From: Gp7-AA6 sp038327245
GTDB lineage: Bacteria; Acidobacteriota; Thermoanaerobaculia; UBA5066; Gp7-AA6
Length of the DNA: 17,361 nucleotides
Direction: 5' to 3'
NCBI GenBank assembly: GCA_038327245.1
Contig: JBBQKV010000052.1
Span: forward strand, 1 to 17,361
Within the stretch, counting starts at the first letter, position 1; every line of letters begins with the position of its first letter. The position numbers and the translations under genes are program-made. Positions 1-6,563 of the stretch are shown here, piece after piece. The notes below the pieces were generated by a model. The model did no database searches and had not been told where the DNA came from. It saw nothing but the letters and a program-made list of their open reading frames with translations.

Positions 1-165
1 TTCACGGGCCCCAAGGCCATGGGCGACGTGCCCGTGCGCGAGGTCCTCTGGCTTTTCCTGATGGATTCCATCCACCACCGCGGGCAGCTCTCGGTCTACG
101 TGCGGATGAAGGACGGGAAAGTCCCGTCGATCTACGGACCTTCCCTGGACGAGCCATGGACGTGA
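1..165 (+). CDS. DinB-family protein, C-terminal part (5' end outside window)
   Basis: The reading frame enters from the left edge and ends at TGA 163-165; 54 residues are visible. The stretch IHHRGQLSVYVRMKDGKVP followed by SIYGPSLDEPW matches the end of DinB/DUF664-type four-helix-bundle proteins, where a histidine in an H-H-R-G-Q motif contributes to the metal site. Known members are putative metal-dependent thiol transferases or stress-induced proteins of unclear substrate. The stop overlaps the next start (ATGGACGTGA, ATG at 156), which suggests translational coupling with the downstream gene. The start and the first metal ligands cannot be seen, so family placement rests on the C-terminal motif only. 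Confidence 0.72.
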   Translation, partial: FTGPKAMGDVPVREVLWLFLMDSIHHRGQLSVYVRMKDGKVPSIYGPSLDEPWT

Positions 166-668
166 AGAAGCGTCTCGGCGCGGCGCTCGTGCTGGCCGCC
201 GCTGCCGCATTCCTCCGCGCGGCCGAGCCGCCGGTGCTCCGCATGCCGGGGGTGGCCGACCGTGCGATTCAGCCTTCGACTCTCCTGGGCCACGGCCGCA
301 TGGACATCAACGTGGAGGCGGCCGTCGGCGACGCGGTCGTGTACCACGGGTTGCCCCTTCTGGAAGTCCTGGAGAAAGCGGGCCTCGACACGCGGTCGAT
401 GGCGGGCCAGCGCAAGGTCGCGCCCGCGATCGTCGTCGCGACCGCCCGGGACGGTTACTCCGTCGTCTTCTCGGTCGGCGAGCTCCTCATGCACCGCGCG
501 GATCCCCGCGTGTTCCTGGTCGCCGAGTCTGCCGCTGGCCCGCTTCCGGAAAGCGAGGGCCCCGTCCGGCTGTTCGTGCAGGGTGACCGGGTGCGGTCCC
601 CCTATGGCTTGAAGTCGATCGAGCTCCGCTACGTCGCTAAGAACGCGGCCGCCGAGCCGAAGCGATAG
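156..668 (+). CDS. Small secreted protein with a molybdopterin-oxidoreductase-like domain
   Basis: The product has 170 residues. Residues 1-22 form a signal peptide (KKR, then a long Ala/Leu core). The rest resembles the short sulfite-oxidase/YedY-type molybdopterin-binding domain (PF00174): VVYHGLPLLEVLEKAGL at about 61-77, DGYSVVFSVGEL at about 99-110, then GPLPESEGPVRLFV and SPYGLKSIELRYV near the end. This is the pattern of small periplasmic Moco-fold proteins. There is no cysteine anywhere in the protein, so the Cys ligand that binds molybdenum in canonical sulfite oxidases and YedY is missing. It may bind a pterin without redox catalysis or may only keep the fold. The start is fixed by the ATGGACGTGA overlap with the DinB-like gene, which implies co-transcription. 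A GC-rich terminator follows at 692-725. Confidence 0.7.
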   Translation: MDVKKRLGAALVLAAAAAFLRAAEPPVLRMPGVADRAIQPSTLLGHGRMDINVEAAVGDAVVYHGLPLLEVLEKAGLDTRSMAGQRKVAPAIVVATARDGYSVVFSVGELLMHRADPRVFLVAESAAGPLPESEGPVRLFVQGDRVRSPYGLKSIELRYVAKNAAAEPKR

Positions 669-691
669 CTCGACCCCGACCGTCCTCGAAC

Positions 692-734
692 GGCCCGGAT
701 AGTGACCGGAATGACAGGCCGGGCCCGTTTGCTT
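692..734 (+). terminator. Probable rho-independent terminator after the Moco-domain gene
   Basis: GGCCCGG (692-698) can pair with CCGGGCC (719-725), giving a seven-base-pair GC stem with a 20-nt loop. It is followed by the T-rich tract TTTGCTTT (728-735). It lies 24 bases after the stop at 668 and before the tRNA genes. The loop is long, and the element overlaps the proposed tRNA promoter, so it is moderately supported. Confidence 0.42.
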
Positions 735-740
735 TAGACT
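711..740 (+). promoter_or_regulatory. Probable sigma70-type promoter of the tRNA-His/tRNA-Arg pair
   Basis: ATGACA (711-716) resembles a -35 box. TAGACT (735-740) resembles a -10 box, 18 bases downstream. Transcription would begin near 747, just before the tRNA-His 5' end at 754. TAGAAT/TAGACT-like -10 boxes recur elsewhere in this window. Seen by eye only. Confidence 0.45.
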
Positions 741-753
741 CGCCCGTTCCCGC

Positions 754-831
754 GGTGGGTGTAGCTCAGCTGGTTAGAGCGCCAGACTGTGGATCTGGAT
801 GTCGAGGGTTCAAATCCCTCCACTCACCCCA
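754..831 (+). tRNA. tRNA-His (anticodon GTG)
   Basis: A full cloverleaf can be drawn. The acceptor strand 755-761 pairs with 821-827, with one G-T wobble. The D stem is 764-767/777-780. The anticodon stem CCAGA 782-786 pairs with TCTGG 794-798, with anticodon GTG at 789-791. The T stem GAGGG 804-808 pairs with CCCTC 816-820 around TTCAAAT. The extra 5' G at 754 opposite C828 is the tRNA-His hallmark (G-1:C73). The CCA tail is encoded (829-831). It lies 15 bases before tRNA-Arg and is probably co-transcribed with it. Confidence 0.96.
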
Positions 832-846
832 AGTCGTTCGATCTTT

Positions 847-924
847 GCGCCCGTAGCTCAGTCCGGATAGAGCGTTAGCCTCCGGAGCTAAAGGTCCCGC
901 GTTCGAATCGCGGCGGGCGCACCA
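847..924 (+). tRNA. tRNA-Arg (anticodon CCG); apparent integration target
   Basis: Acceptor GCGCCCG 847-853 pairs with CGGGCGC 914-920. The D stem is 856-859/870-873. The anticodon stem TTAGC 875-879 pairs with GCTAA 887-891, with anticodon CCG at 882-884. The T stem CCGCG 897-901 pairs with CGCGG 909-913 around TTCGAAT. The discriminator is A921 and the encoded CCA is 922-924. The gene is intact. Its 3' half, from the anticodon arm to CCA, is repeated in decayed form at 3723-3762 and 6509-6555, as expected if the 3' end has served as an attachment site and been restored at each integration. Confidence 0.97.
878..924 (+). repeat. Direct repeat copy 1 (functional tRNA-Arg 3' half; candidate attL)
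   Basis: This is the 3' half of the intact tRNA-Arg, from the last bases of the anticodon stem through the T arm and acceptor strand to CCA. The same sequence recurs in the same orientation at 3723-3762 (matching 885-924, 37/40 identical) and 6509-6555 (matching 878-924, 40/47 identical). tRNA 3' halves are the classic att sites of tyrosine recombinases. Confidence 0.8.
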
Positions 925-1030
925 AATTTTCCAAATCCTTCGCGACGCAGCTCTCTTGCTGTAGCGGCATCGCGCCGTTGCAACCGGGTCAACGTCACGG
1001 CGCCAGCGTCGATCGGTCGGCAATCGCGGA

Positions 1031-1036
1031 TAGGAT
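1031..1036 (+). promoter_or_regulatory. Putative -10 box (TAGGAT) directly upstream of kinase 1
   Basis: TAGGAT lies 8 bases before the ATG at 1045. If it acts as a -10 element, transcription would begin at or next to the start codon and the message would be leaderless. No good Shine-Dalgarno sequence is present, although AGGA inside this hexamer could be read as a weak one at 9-base spacing. No convincing -35 box was seen. Confidence 0.28.
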
Positions 1037-1044
1037 TCCTCGAA

Positions 1045-3717
1045 ATGTCCCTGTCTCCAGGCGCTCGTCTGGGCCCCTACGAGATCCTCTCCCCGCTCGG
1101 CGCGGGCGGGATGGGCGAGGTCTATCTCGCCCGGGACACGCGCCTCGAGCGCACGGTCGCGGTGAAGGTCCTGCCGCAGCACCTGGCGTCTTCACCCGCC
1201 TCCCGCCAGCGCTTCGAGCGGGAGGCGAAGACGATCTCGCAGCTGTCGCACCCGCACATCTGCGCGCTCTACGACGTCGGCCGCGAAGGCGAGACCGAGT
1301 ACCTCGTCATGGAGTACCTGCAGGGAGAGACGCTCTCGGAGCGCCTGTTGAAGGGTCCGCTCAGCCTCGAGCAGGTGCTCCGCTATGGCATCGAGATCGC
1401 CGATGCGCTCGACAAGGCGCACCGGCAGGGGATCGTGCATCGGGACCTGAAACCCGGAAACGTGATGATCACGAAGTCGGGTGTGAAACTCCTCGACTTC
1501 GGCCTCGCGAAAGCGATTGCTCCCGCCGCTCCTGCCGTCGGCGGCACGTCCGTCCCGACGCAGCACGCCCTCACCCGGGAGGGAACGATCCTCGGAACGT
1601 TCGAGTACATGGCGCCGGAACAGCTCGAGGGGAAGGAAGCCGACGCGCGAACGGACATCTTTGCATTGGGCTGCGTTCTCTACGAGATGGCGACGGCGAA
1701 GAAGGCGTTCGCCGGCTCCAGCCAGGCGTCGCTCATCTCGGCGATCATGCAGAACGATCCGCCGCCGATCTCGAGCGTTTCGCCCATTACGCCGCCGGCC
1801 CTGGAGCGCGTGGTGCGCACCTGTCTCGCGAAAGATCCCGAGGACCGGTGGCAGTCGGCCCGCGACGTCGCGGTGCAGTTGAAATGGATCGGCGAAGGCT
1901 CTTCGGCGGCCGTGTCGGCGCCGGTGATCGCGCGGCGCAGGAGCCGCGAACGTTTGGCATGGGCTGGCCTTGCCGTCGCGGCACTGCTCGCGGCGGCTTT
2001 CGCGGCGGTCTACCTGCGCCGGGCTCCCCGTCCCCTGCCGGCTGTCCGCGCGATACTCGCGCTGCCCGAGACGATGACGACCCTGGGCGAGCTGGCGGTC
2101 TCGCCGGATGGAACGCGGCTCGCGTTCACCGCCGCGAAAACCGGCGGGCAGCCGGCTCTCTGGATCCGGCGGCTGGATGGTTCCTCTTCCCAGCCAGTAC
2201 CCGGGGGCGAAGACGCCTTCCTCCCCTTCTGGTCGCCGGACGGCCGCTTCATCGGTTTCTTCGACTCCAACGAAGGGAAGTTGAAGCGGGTGAACGCCGA
2301 CGGAGGCCCGGTTTTGACGATCTGCATCGCGGAGCGGGGTATGGGCGGCGCCTGGAATCGAGACGGCACGATCGTCTTCGCCCCGGCGCCGAATTCCGGG
2401 CTCTATCGAGTGCCGGCGGCGGGAGGCCAGCCCGTCCCGGTCACGAAGGTCGACGCTTCCCGCCACGAGACGGCGCACCGTTACCCGCAGTTTCTGCCGG
2501 ACGGCCGCCACTTCCTCTACATGGCGGCCGATTTGAGCGCGACCGCCGACGATCCGGCCAACTCGATCCGGGTCGGCTCGATCGACGGAAAGACCGACAA
2601 GGCGCTCGTGCCCGTGGCCTCGGCACCGAGTTATGCCGCGGGCCAGTTGCTCTACGTCCGGGATGGAACGCTCCTCGCTCAGGAGCTCGACCTCTCGCGG
2701 CTCGAGATGAAAGGGGAACCCGCGCCGATCGCTCAGAGGCTCGTCGTCTATGGGTTTCAGTTCCTGTGGCCCTTCTCCGTCTCGACCAACGGCGTGCTCG
2801 TCGCGGCGCGCGCTCTCGACGTACCGTCGCGCCTCTTGTGGCTCGACCGCAGCGGCAGGCAGGTCGGGTCCGTCGGGGAGGTGGGTTTCATCGGAAATCC
2901 GGCGTTGTCGCCCGATGGGCGCCGGATCGCCCTGGACGTCTCTGACCCGAACCGCGACACGACGGAGGTCTGGATCTACGACACCTCGAGCGGCGCCGGC
3001 ACGAAGTTCGCCTTCAGTCCGGCGCACGACAACGTTCCGGTCTGGTCCAGGGACGGAAAACGCATCGCCTTCGCATCCGACCGAAAGGCGAAAGGGGCTC
3101 ACTTCGATCTCTGGGTCAAGCCGATCGACGGTCGAAAGGAGGAGGTCCTCGCGGAGTCCCCCGACAATCGGACCCCCGAGGACTGGTCTCCCGATGGCCG
3201 CTTTCTCACCTTCGATGTCGTCCAGGCCCGCGGCAAGCGGAACCTGCAGATGTGGATTCTGGATACGGCTGCCGGGCACCGCGTCGTTCCAGTCGCGACA
3301 GAGGGCTGGAACCAGGTGAACAGCCGGTTTTCGCCGAACGGCCGATGGATCGCCTACACCTCGGACGAGACGGGAAGGGAGGAAATCCACGTCCGGGCTT
3401 TCCCGGGCCCCGGCGAGAAGTGGCAGGTCTCGACATCCGGAGGGCACTTGCCCGTCTGGCGGCGCGATGGAAAGGAGCTTTTTTACCTGAGTCTCGACAA
3501 CAAGATGATGGCCGTTCCCGTTACCGCAGACGGGACGTTTCGCGCCTGCACACTCGCCGAGCTCTTCCCGGTGAATCTCAAACTCCTGAACCAGAACGCG
3601 GCCTACGACGTCTCCGCCGACGGGAGCCGTTTTCTCGTCAATACCCAATCCGCCGATCAGAGATCGCCGCCCCTGGAGTTGCTCGTCAACTGGACGTCGC
3701 TACTGGGGAGGAGCTGA
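1045..3717 (+). CDS. Membrane Ser/Thr protein kinase with C-terminal PD40/TolB-like beta-propeller
   Basis: The product has 890 residues. The N-terminal Hanks-type kinase domain spans about 12-275. It has the P-loop GAGGMGEV (19-26), catalytic Lys41 in VAVKVL, probable alphaC Glu60, HRDLKPGN (132-139, Asp134), DFG (151-153) and MAPE (189-192), so it should be active. A basic stretch RRRSRER (297-303) precedes one transmembrane helix (about 304-324). The outer part carries at least eight SPDG/WD40-like propeller motifs, such as VSPDGTRLAFTA (352-363), WSPDGRFIGFF, WSRDGKRIAFASD and FSPNGRWIAYTSD. This kinase-in, propeller-out layout is a common receptor design in Acidobacteriota; the ligand is unknown. 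The first 44 residues match kinase 2 (3769-6450) at 30 positions. It is the only gene between two tRNA-Arg 3' repeats, and its TGA is 5 bases from the second. Alternative starts are unlikely because the conserved MSLSPGxRLGPYEI opening begins at this ATG. Confidence 0.93.
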   Translation: MSLSPGARLGPYEILSPLGAGGMGEVYLARDTRLERTVAVKVLPQHLASSPASRQRFEREAKTISQLSHPHICALYDVGREGETEYLVMEYLQGETLSERLLKGPLSLEQVLRYGIEIADALDKAHRQGIVHRDLKPGNVMITKSGVKLLDFGLAKAIAPAAPAVGGTSVPTQHALTREGTILGTFEYMAPEQLEGKEADARTDIFALGCVLYEMATAKKAFAGSSQASLISAIMQNDPPPISSVSPITPPALERVVRTCLAKDPEDRWQSARDVAVQLKWIGEGSSAAVSAPVIARRRSRERLAWAGLAVAALLAAAFAAVYLRRAPRPLPAVRAILALPETMTTLGELAVSPDGTRLAFTAAKTGGQPALWIRRLDGSSSQPVPGGEDAFLPFWSPDGRFIGFFDSNEGKLKRVNADGGPVLTICIAERGMGGAWNRDGTIVFAPAPNSGLYRVPAAGGQPVPVTKVDASRHETAHRYPQFLPDGRHFLYMAADLSATADDPANSIRVGSIDGKTDKALVPVASAPSYAAGQLLYVRDGTLLAQELDLSRLEMKGEPAPIAQRLVVYGFQFLWPFSVSTNGVLVAARALDVPSRLLWLDRSGRQVGSVGEVGFIGNPALSPDGRRIALDVSDPNRDTTEVWIYDTSSGAGTKFAFSPAHDNVPVWSRDGKRIAFASDRKAKGAHFDLWVKPIDGRKEEVLAESPDNRTPEDWSPDGRFLTFDVVQARGKRNLQMWILDTAAGHRVVPVATEGWNQVNSRFSPNGRWIAYTSDETGREEIHVRAFPGPGEKWQVSTSGGHLPVWRRDGKELFYLSLDNKMMAVPVTADGTFRACTLAELFPVNLKLLNQNAAYDVSADGSRFLVNTQSADQRSPPLELLVNWTSLLGRS

Positions 3718-3722
3718 GCGCC

Positions 3723-3762
3723 GAGATAAAGGTCCCGCGCTCGAATCGCGGCTGGCGCACCA
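3723..3762 (+). repeat. Direct repeat copy 2: decayed tRNA-Arg 3' fragment (candidate att site)
   Basis: It matches tRNA-Arg 885-924 at 37 of 40 positions. The changes are C888 to A, T902 to C and G915 to T. It starts at the edge of the anticodon loop and ends with CCA. It has no 5' half and cannot make a tRNA. The T-arm hairpin CCGCG/CGCGG (3735-3739/3747-3751) is fully retained. It fills the 51-base gap between the convergent stops of kinase 1 (3717) and kinase 2 (3769). Confidence 0.85.
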
Positions 3763-3768
3763 CTTCAC

Positions 3769-6450
3769 TCACCCGCCGGCGAGGAGCTTTTGGAACCTCG
3801 GGTTCTCGCGCAGCGAGTCGAAGTTGGGGTCGATCTCGAGCCAGCCGCGCGAGAGGTAGTAGGGGATCTTCAGGAGGGGCTCCAGCCTGTCGAGCGCTTT
3901 CTCCGGCTCGCCGACGAGCATGTAGATCCGAACCAGCTCGTGCTGGTAGTAGGGACCTCTCAACGCATCCTTCGCCACCGGAGCGAGGACGACGGCACGC
4001 TCTCCTTCCCGAATCGCTTCCTCTTTTCGGCCGAGGTACGCCAGCGCGAGGCCGAGAACGACGTGGCGCTGCGCATTGTCCGGCGCGGCGCGAAGCTGGT
4101 CGTCGAATGCCTGCCGGGCCTCCTCCGCATAGGCGCGTACGTTCGCCGCGTCGCGCTCGAGGGCGGACGCCTGACTCAAGCAGCGGGCCCATGTGCCCCG
4201 GTCGTCGTCGAACGCGCTCGGCGTGAGCCGCAGGAGAAGCTCTCGTTGCTGTTCGTCGAGAACCCAGACGAGATCATTGGCGGTCGCCACGTAGGCCACG
4301 AGGGCGATGGATCCGACATCCTTGGGCACGGCATGGAGGACAGCTCTGGCGCCGGCCAGATTCCCCTCGCCCAGATGCGTCATGGCCGTCTCTCCGATCA
4401 GGCTCAGATTGGCGGGCGCGAGCGCCAGACCGCGCTCGTAGAATTCCCGCGCTTCGGGATAGCGCCGGAGACGCTGGAGCGCGTAGCCGAGAGCCGTCAA
4501 ATTGACGACCGACCGGGGATCGACGCTCGCCGCCTGCCTCAGGCGTTCCACCGCTGCATCCCAGCGCCCGAGGCCCTCCTGGGCACGCGCCGTTCCATAG
4601 AGGAGATCGGCGTTGCCGGGCGCAACGCGCTGCCCCTTTGCGTACTGCTCCAGCGCGCGGTTGAAGTTCTGGGACACCAACCGTTCGAAGTGGCCGAACG
4701 CCAGGTACCCCTCCGGGCGGCTGGGTGCGAGCGCAATGGCCTTTTCGGCGGCTGACCGGGCACGCTCCGCGAGCGCGGGCGTCGGCGTGCTGTTGGCGTA
4801 CAGGATCGAGCTGGCCCAGGAGACCCGCGCCCACGCCTGCAAAAAAGCGGGATCCAGCGCCACGGCCTGATCGTAGAAGCCGAGCGCCTTCCGAATACTG
4901 GGGGCATCGTCACCCATGCCGTTCCAGATCTCCTCGCCTTTCAGGTAGGCGTTGTAGGCGGCGAGGTCCTGAGTAGGCTTCTCCGAAAGCCGCTTCTCCT
5001 CGACCGCCCCGAGCGCGACACCCAGAGCCTCGGCAACTCGCGACGCGATGACCGACTGCACGGCAAAGACGTCCGTCAGCGCCGCGTCGAATCCGTGCTG
5101 CCACTTCGCCGTGGGAGCGCCGGCTTTCCTCACCTCGACGAGCTCGGGGGTGACATGGACGCGGCCGCTTCCTTCGCTCTTTTCCCATCGGACTGTGGCC
5201 GTCAGGAGGTATCCGACTCCGAGCTCCCGGGCGATCTGACTCGGAGTCTTCGTCGTCTTCCTGTATGGCGCCGAGCTGCCGCGCGCGATCACCTCGACTC
5301 CCGGCAGCGAGGTCAGCTTGCTGCGGATCTCATCGGCGATTCCGTCCGCGAAGTAGTCGTCTTCGGCAGCGCCGAGGTTCTCGAACGGCAGCACGGCCAC
5401 CCGTTTGACGGCCGCGACTTCGCCTGCGGCGACTTCGCCGGCGCTCGGGTGGGACCTTCGCCAGAGGAAGACTCCCGCGACAGCTCCCACGACAGCTAGC
5501 AGGAGGATCGCCGCGGCCGTGATGGCGGGGAGGGAGACGGCCCTGCGCTTGCGGAGTGGCGGCGCCTCCACGAATCGCGCGCCGCTCGTAAAGGTGGACG
5601 ACGTGGGCTCCGAAAGCGCGAAGACGATGTCCCTGGCGGACTGAAAGCGGTGGTCACGGTCCTTCTCCAGGCAATGCCGAACGATGTTGTCCAGGCCGGG
5701 CGAAATGTCTCTGCCGGAATCCGCGGGCTCCGGCGGCTCGTCCCGCAGGATCGCCGCCACCGTGTCGCTCGTTGTGTCCTTCTTGAACGCCTTCGCGCCG
5801 GTCAGGAGCTCGTAGAGGATCGCTCCGAAGGAAAAGATGTCCGAGCGATGGTCCACGGGAAGGCCCCGCACCTGCTCCGGCGACATGTAGCCCATGGTCC
5901 CCATCACGGTTCCCGGCTGGGTGTAGCTGGAGACGGTGGGATGGCTGGTCTCCCCGTCGGGAGAGAACTCCTCGACCCGCCTTGCCAGGCCGAAGTCGAG
6001 AATCTTGACGTGGCCGTCTTTGGTGACGAAGAGGTTCTCGAGCTTCAAGTCCCGGTGGACGATCCCCTTTTCGTGGGCGGCGGAAAGACCCCTGGCAACC
6101 TGCAGGGCGTAGTCCACCGCCTGCTTGCGCGGGATGGGCCCAGCGGTGAGCCTGGCGCCCAGCGTTTCGCCCTCCAGGAGCTCCATCACGGCATAGGCAG
6201 TGCCGTCGTGCATTCCGAAGTCGTGGATCGCAAGGATGTTCGGGTGAGAGAGCGCGGCCACCGCCTTCGCCTCCCTCTCGAACCGAGCGAGCGCGTCGGG
6301 ATCGCCGGCGAGGGAGAGCGGCAGAACCTTGATCGCCACGTCGCGATCCAGCTTGCTGTCTCGTGCCCGGTAGACCTCACCCATTCCTCCCACGCCGATC
6401 GGCGCGAGGATCTCGTATTTGCCGAGACGCGTGCCGGACGCAAGTGTCAT
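3769..6450 (-). CDS. Membrane Ser/Thr protein kinase with TolB-N-like domain and TPR array
   Basis: The product has 893 residues. Kinase domain at about 12-278: P-loop GVGGMGEV (19-26), Lys41 in VAIKVL, HRDLKLEN (132-139, with Leu137 where Pro is usual), DFG (152-154), MSPE (189-192). The catalytic Asp134, Lys136 and Asn139 are present, so activity is likely. After KRR (301-303) comes one transmembrane helix (about 308-330). Next is a TolB-N/FlgO-like domain, as in CadC- and cyclase-linked proteins: VAVLPFENLG (351-360), YFADGIADEI, VEVIARGSS and LGVGYLLTATVR. From about residue 505 to the C-terminus lie repeated TPR helices (e.g. AWARVSWASSILYANS, ALEQYAKGQRVAPGNADLLY), which suggest protein partners. 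Kinase 1 shares the catalytic module but not this sensor. The gene fills its tRNA-flanked unit; its stop is 6 bases beyond copy 2. The start is the conserved MTLASGTRLG opening. Confidence 0.93.
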   Translation of the reverse strand: MTLASGTRLGKYEILAPIGVGGMGEVYRARDSKLDRDVAIKVLPLSLAGDPDALARFEREAKAVAALSHPNILAIHDFGMHDGTAYAVMELLEGETLGARLTAGPIPRKQAVDYALQVARGLSAAHEKGIVHRDLKLENLFVTKDGHVKILDFGLARRVEEFSPDGETSHPTVSSYTQPGTVMGTMGYMSPEQVRGLPVDHRSDIFSFGAILYELLTGAKAFKKDTTSDTVAAILRDEPPEPADSGRDISPGLDNIVRHCLEKDRDHRFQSARDIVFALSEPTSSTFTSGARFVEAPPLRKRRAVSLPAITAAAILLLAVVGAVAGVFLWRRSHPSAGEVAAGEVAAVKRVAVLPFENLGAAEDDYFADGIADEIRSKLTSLPGVEVIARGSSAPYRKTTKTPSQIARELGVGYLLTATVRWEKSEGSGRVHVTPELVEVRKAGAPTAKWQHGFDAALTDVFAVQSVIASRVAEALGVALGAVEEKRLSEKPTQDLAAYNAYLKGEEIWNGMGDDAPSIRKALGFYDQAVALDPAFLQAWARVSWASSILYANSTPTPALAERARSAAEKAIALAPSRPEGYLAFGHFERLVSQNFNRALEQYAKGQRVAPGNADLLYGTARAQEGLGRWDAAVERLRQAASVDPRSVVNLTALGYALQRLRRYPEAREFYERGLALAPANLSLIGETAMTHLGEGNLAGARAVLHAVPKDVGSIALVAYVATANDLVWVLDEQQRELLLRLTPSAFDDDRGTWARCLSQASALERDAANVRAYAEEARQAFDDQLRAAPDNAQRHVVLGLALAYLGRKEEAIREGERAVVLAPVAKDALRGPYYQHELVRIYMLVGEPEKALDRLEPLLKIPYYLSRGWLEIDPNFDSLRENPRFQKLLAGG

Positions 6451-6468
6451 GGGGTCTTTGCCGCGGCG

Positions 6469-6474
6469 ATTCTA
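6469..6474 (-). promoter_or_regulatory. Putative -10 box (TAGAAT) of kinase 2
   Basis: On the minus strand TAGAAT lies 18 bases before the ATG of kinase 2. A TTGACG hexamer (6501-6506) is 26 bases further upstream, too far for a normal -35 box. The hexamer is the same one found before the genes starting at 8424 and 14840. The implied leader is only about a dozen bases, with no clear Shine-Dalgarno sequence. Confidence 0.33.
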
Positions 6475-6508
6475 CTCGCCGCATCCGCAGGCTTCGCGCC
6501 CGTCAAGG

Positions 6509-6555
6509 GCCTCGGGAGCTAAAGGTCCGGCGTTCTGAGCGCGGCAGGCGCACAA
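6509..6555 (+). repeat. Direct repeat copy 3: most decayed tRNA-Arg 3' fragment (candidate attR)
   Basis: It matches tRNA-Arg 878-924 at 40 of 47 positions. The differences fall at tRNA positions 883, 898, 905, 906, 908, 915 and 923. It includes the anticodon loop and reaches the CCA end, now CAA. One T-stem pair and the conserved T loop are broken, so it is a clear relic. It marks the far end of the two kinase units; the sequence to its right is presumably the original chromosome. Confidence 0.78.
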
Positions 6556-6563
6556 CTCTTCTC

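Larger units (their letters stand above)
925..3762 (+). mobile_element. Candidate tRNA-Arg-integrated unit 1 (single kinase gene, no recombinase)
   Basis: The unit runs from the end of the intact tRNA-Arg to the end of the first decayed tRNA 3' copy, about 2.84 kb. It contains a 120-base leader with no other gene and one Ser/Thr kinase gene (1045-3717), whose stop lies 5 bases before the tRNA fragment. No integrase, excisionase or transposase frame is visible. The att-like flanks are seen directly; that the unit moved as an element is inference. It could also be the remnant of a larger island reduced by deletion. Confidence 0.42.
3763..6555 (-). mobile_element. Candidate tRNA-Arg-integrated unit 2 (single kinase gene, no recombinase)
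   Basis: The unit runs from the end of the second tRNA fragment to the end of the third, about 2.79 kb, close in size to unit 1. It is almost wholly filled by one Ser/Thr kinase gene read on the minus strand (3769-6450), plus a 58-base promoter region. No recombinase gene is visible. The flanking tRNA fragments are in direct orientation, as in tandem integrative elements. The more decayed outer repeat suggests this unit arrived before unit 1. The element interpretation is inference. Confidence 0.4.

Noticed and set aside
766..1182. Minus-strand open frame across the tRNA pair, giving peptides such as WRDLNPRHPDPQSG
   Set aside because: This is the well-known false translation of the antisense of tRNA genes; no coding gene is present.
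978..2945. Long plus-strand frame overlapping kinase 1
   Set aside because: It is Arg/Gly/Pro-rich with no domains and lies in another frame of a clear kinase gene; a high-GC shadow.
3763..3775. CACTCACCC after copy 2 resembling the tRNA-His 3' end
   Set aside because: Nine bases only, and they encode the end of kinase 2; too short to claim a second tRNA relic.
3686..4226. Open frames crossing 3723-3762 with tRNA-like peptides (PRFERGTF on minus, KVPRSNRG on plus)
   Set aside because: They are false translations of the decayed tRNA fragment and shadows of kinase 2. They do support the fragment being tRNA-derived.
5573..5590. Short match CGAATCGCG to the tRNA-Arg T arm inside kinase 2
   Set aside because: Only nine bases match, within coding sequence, with no extension; chance.
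6501..6506. TTGACG on the minus strand as a -35 box for kinase 2
   Set aside because: It is 26 bases from the TAGAAT box, outside the usual 16-19 range.
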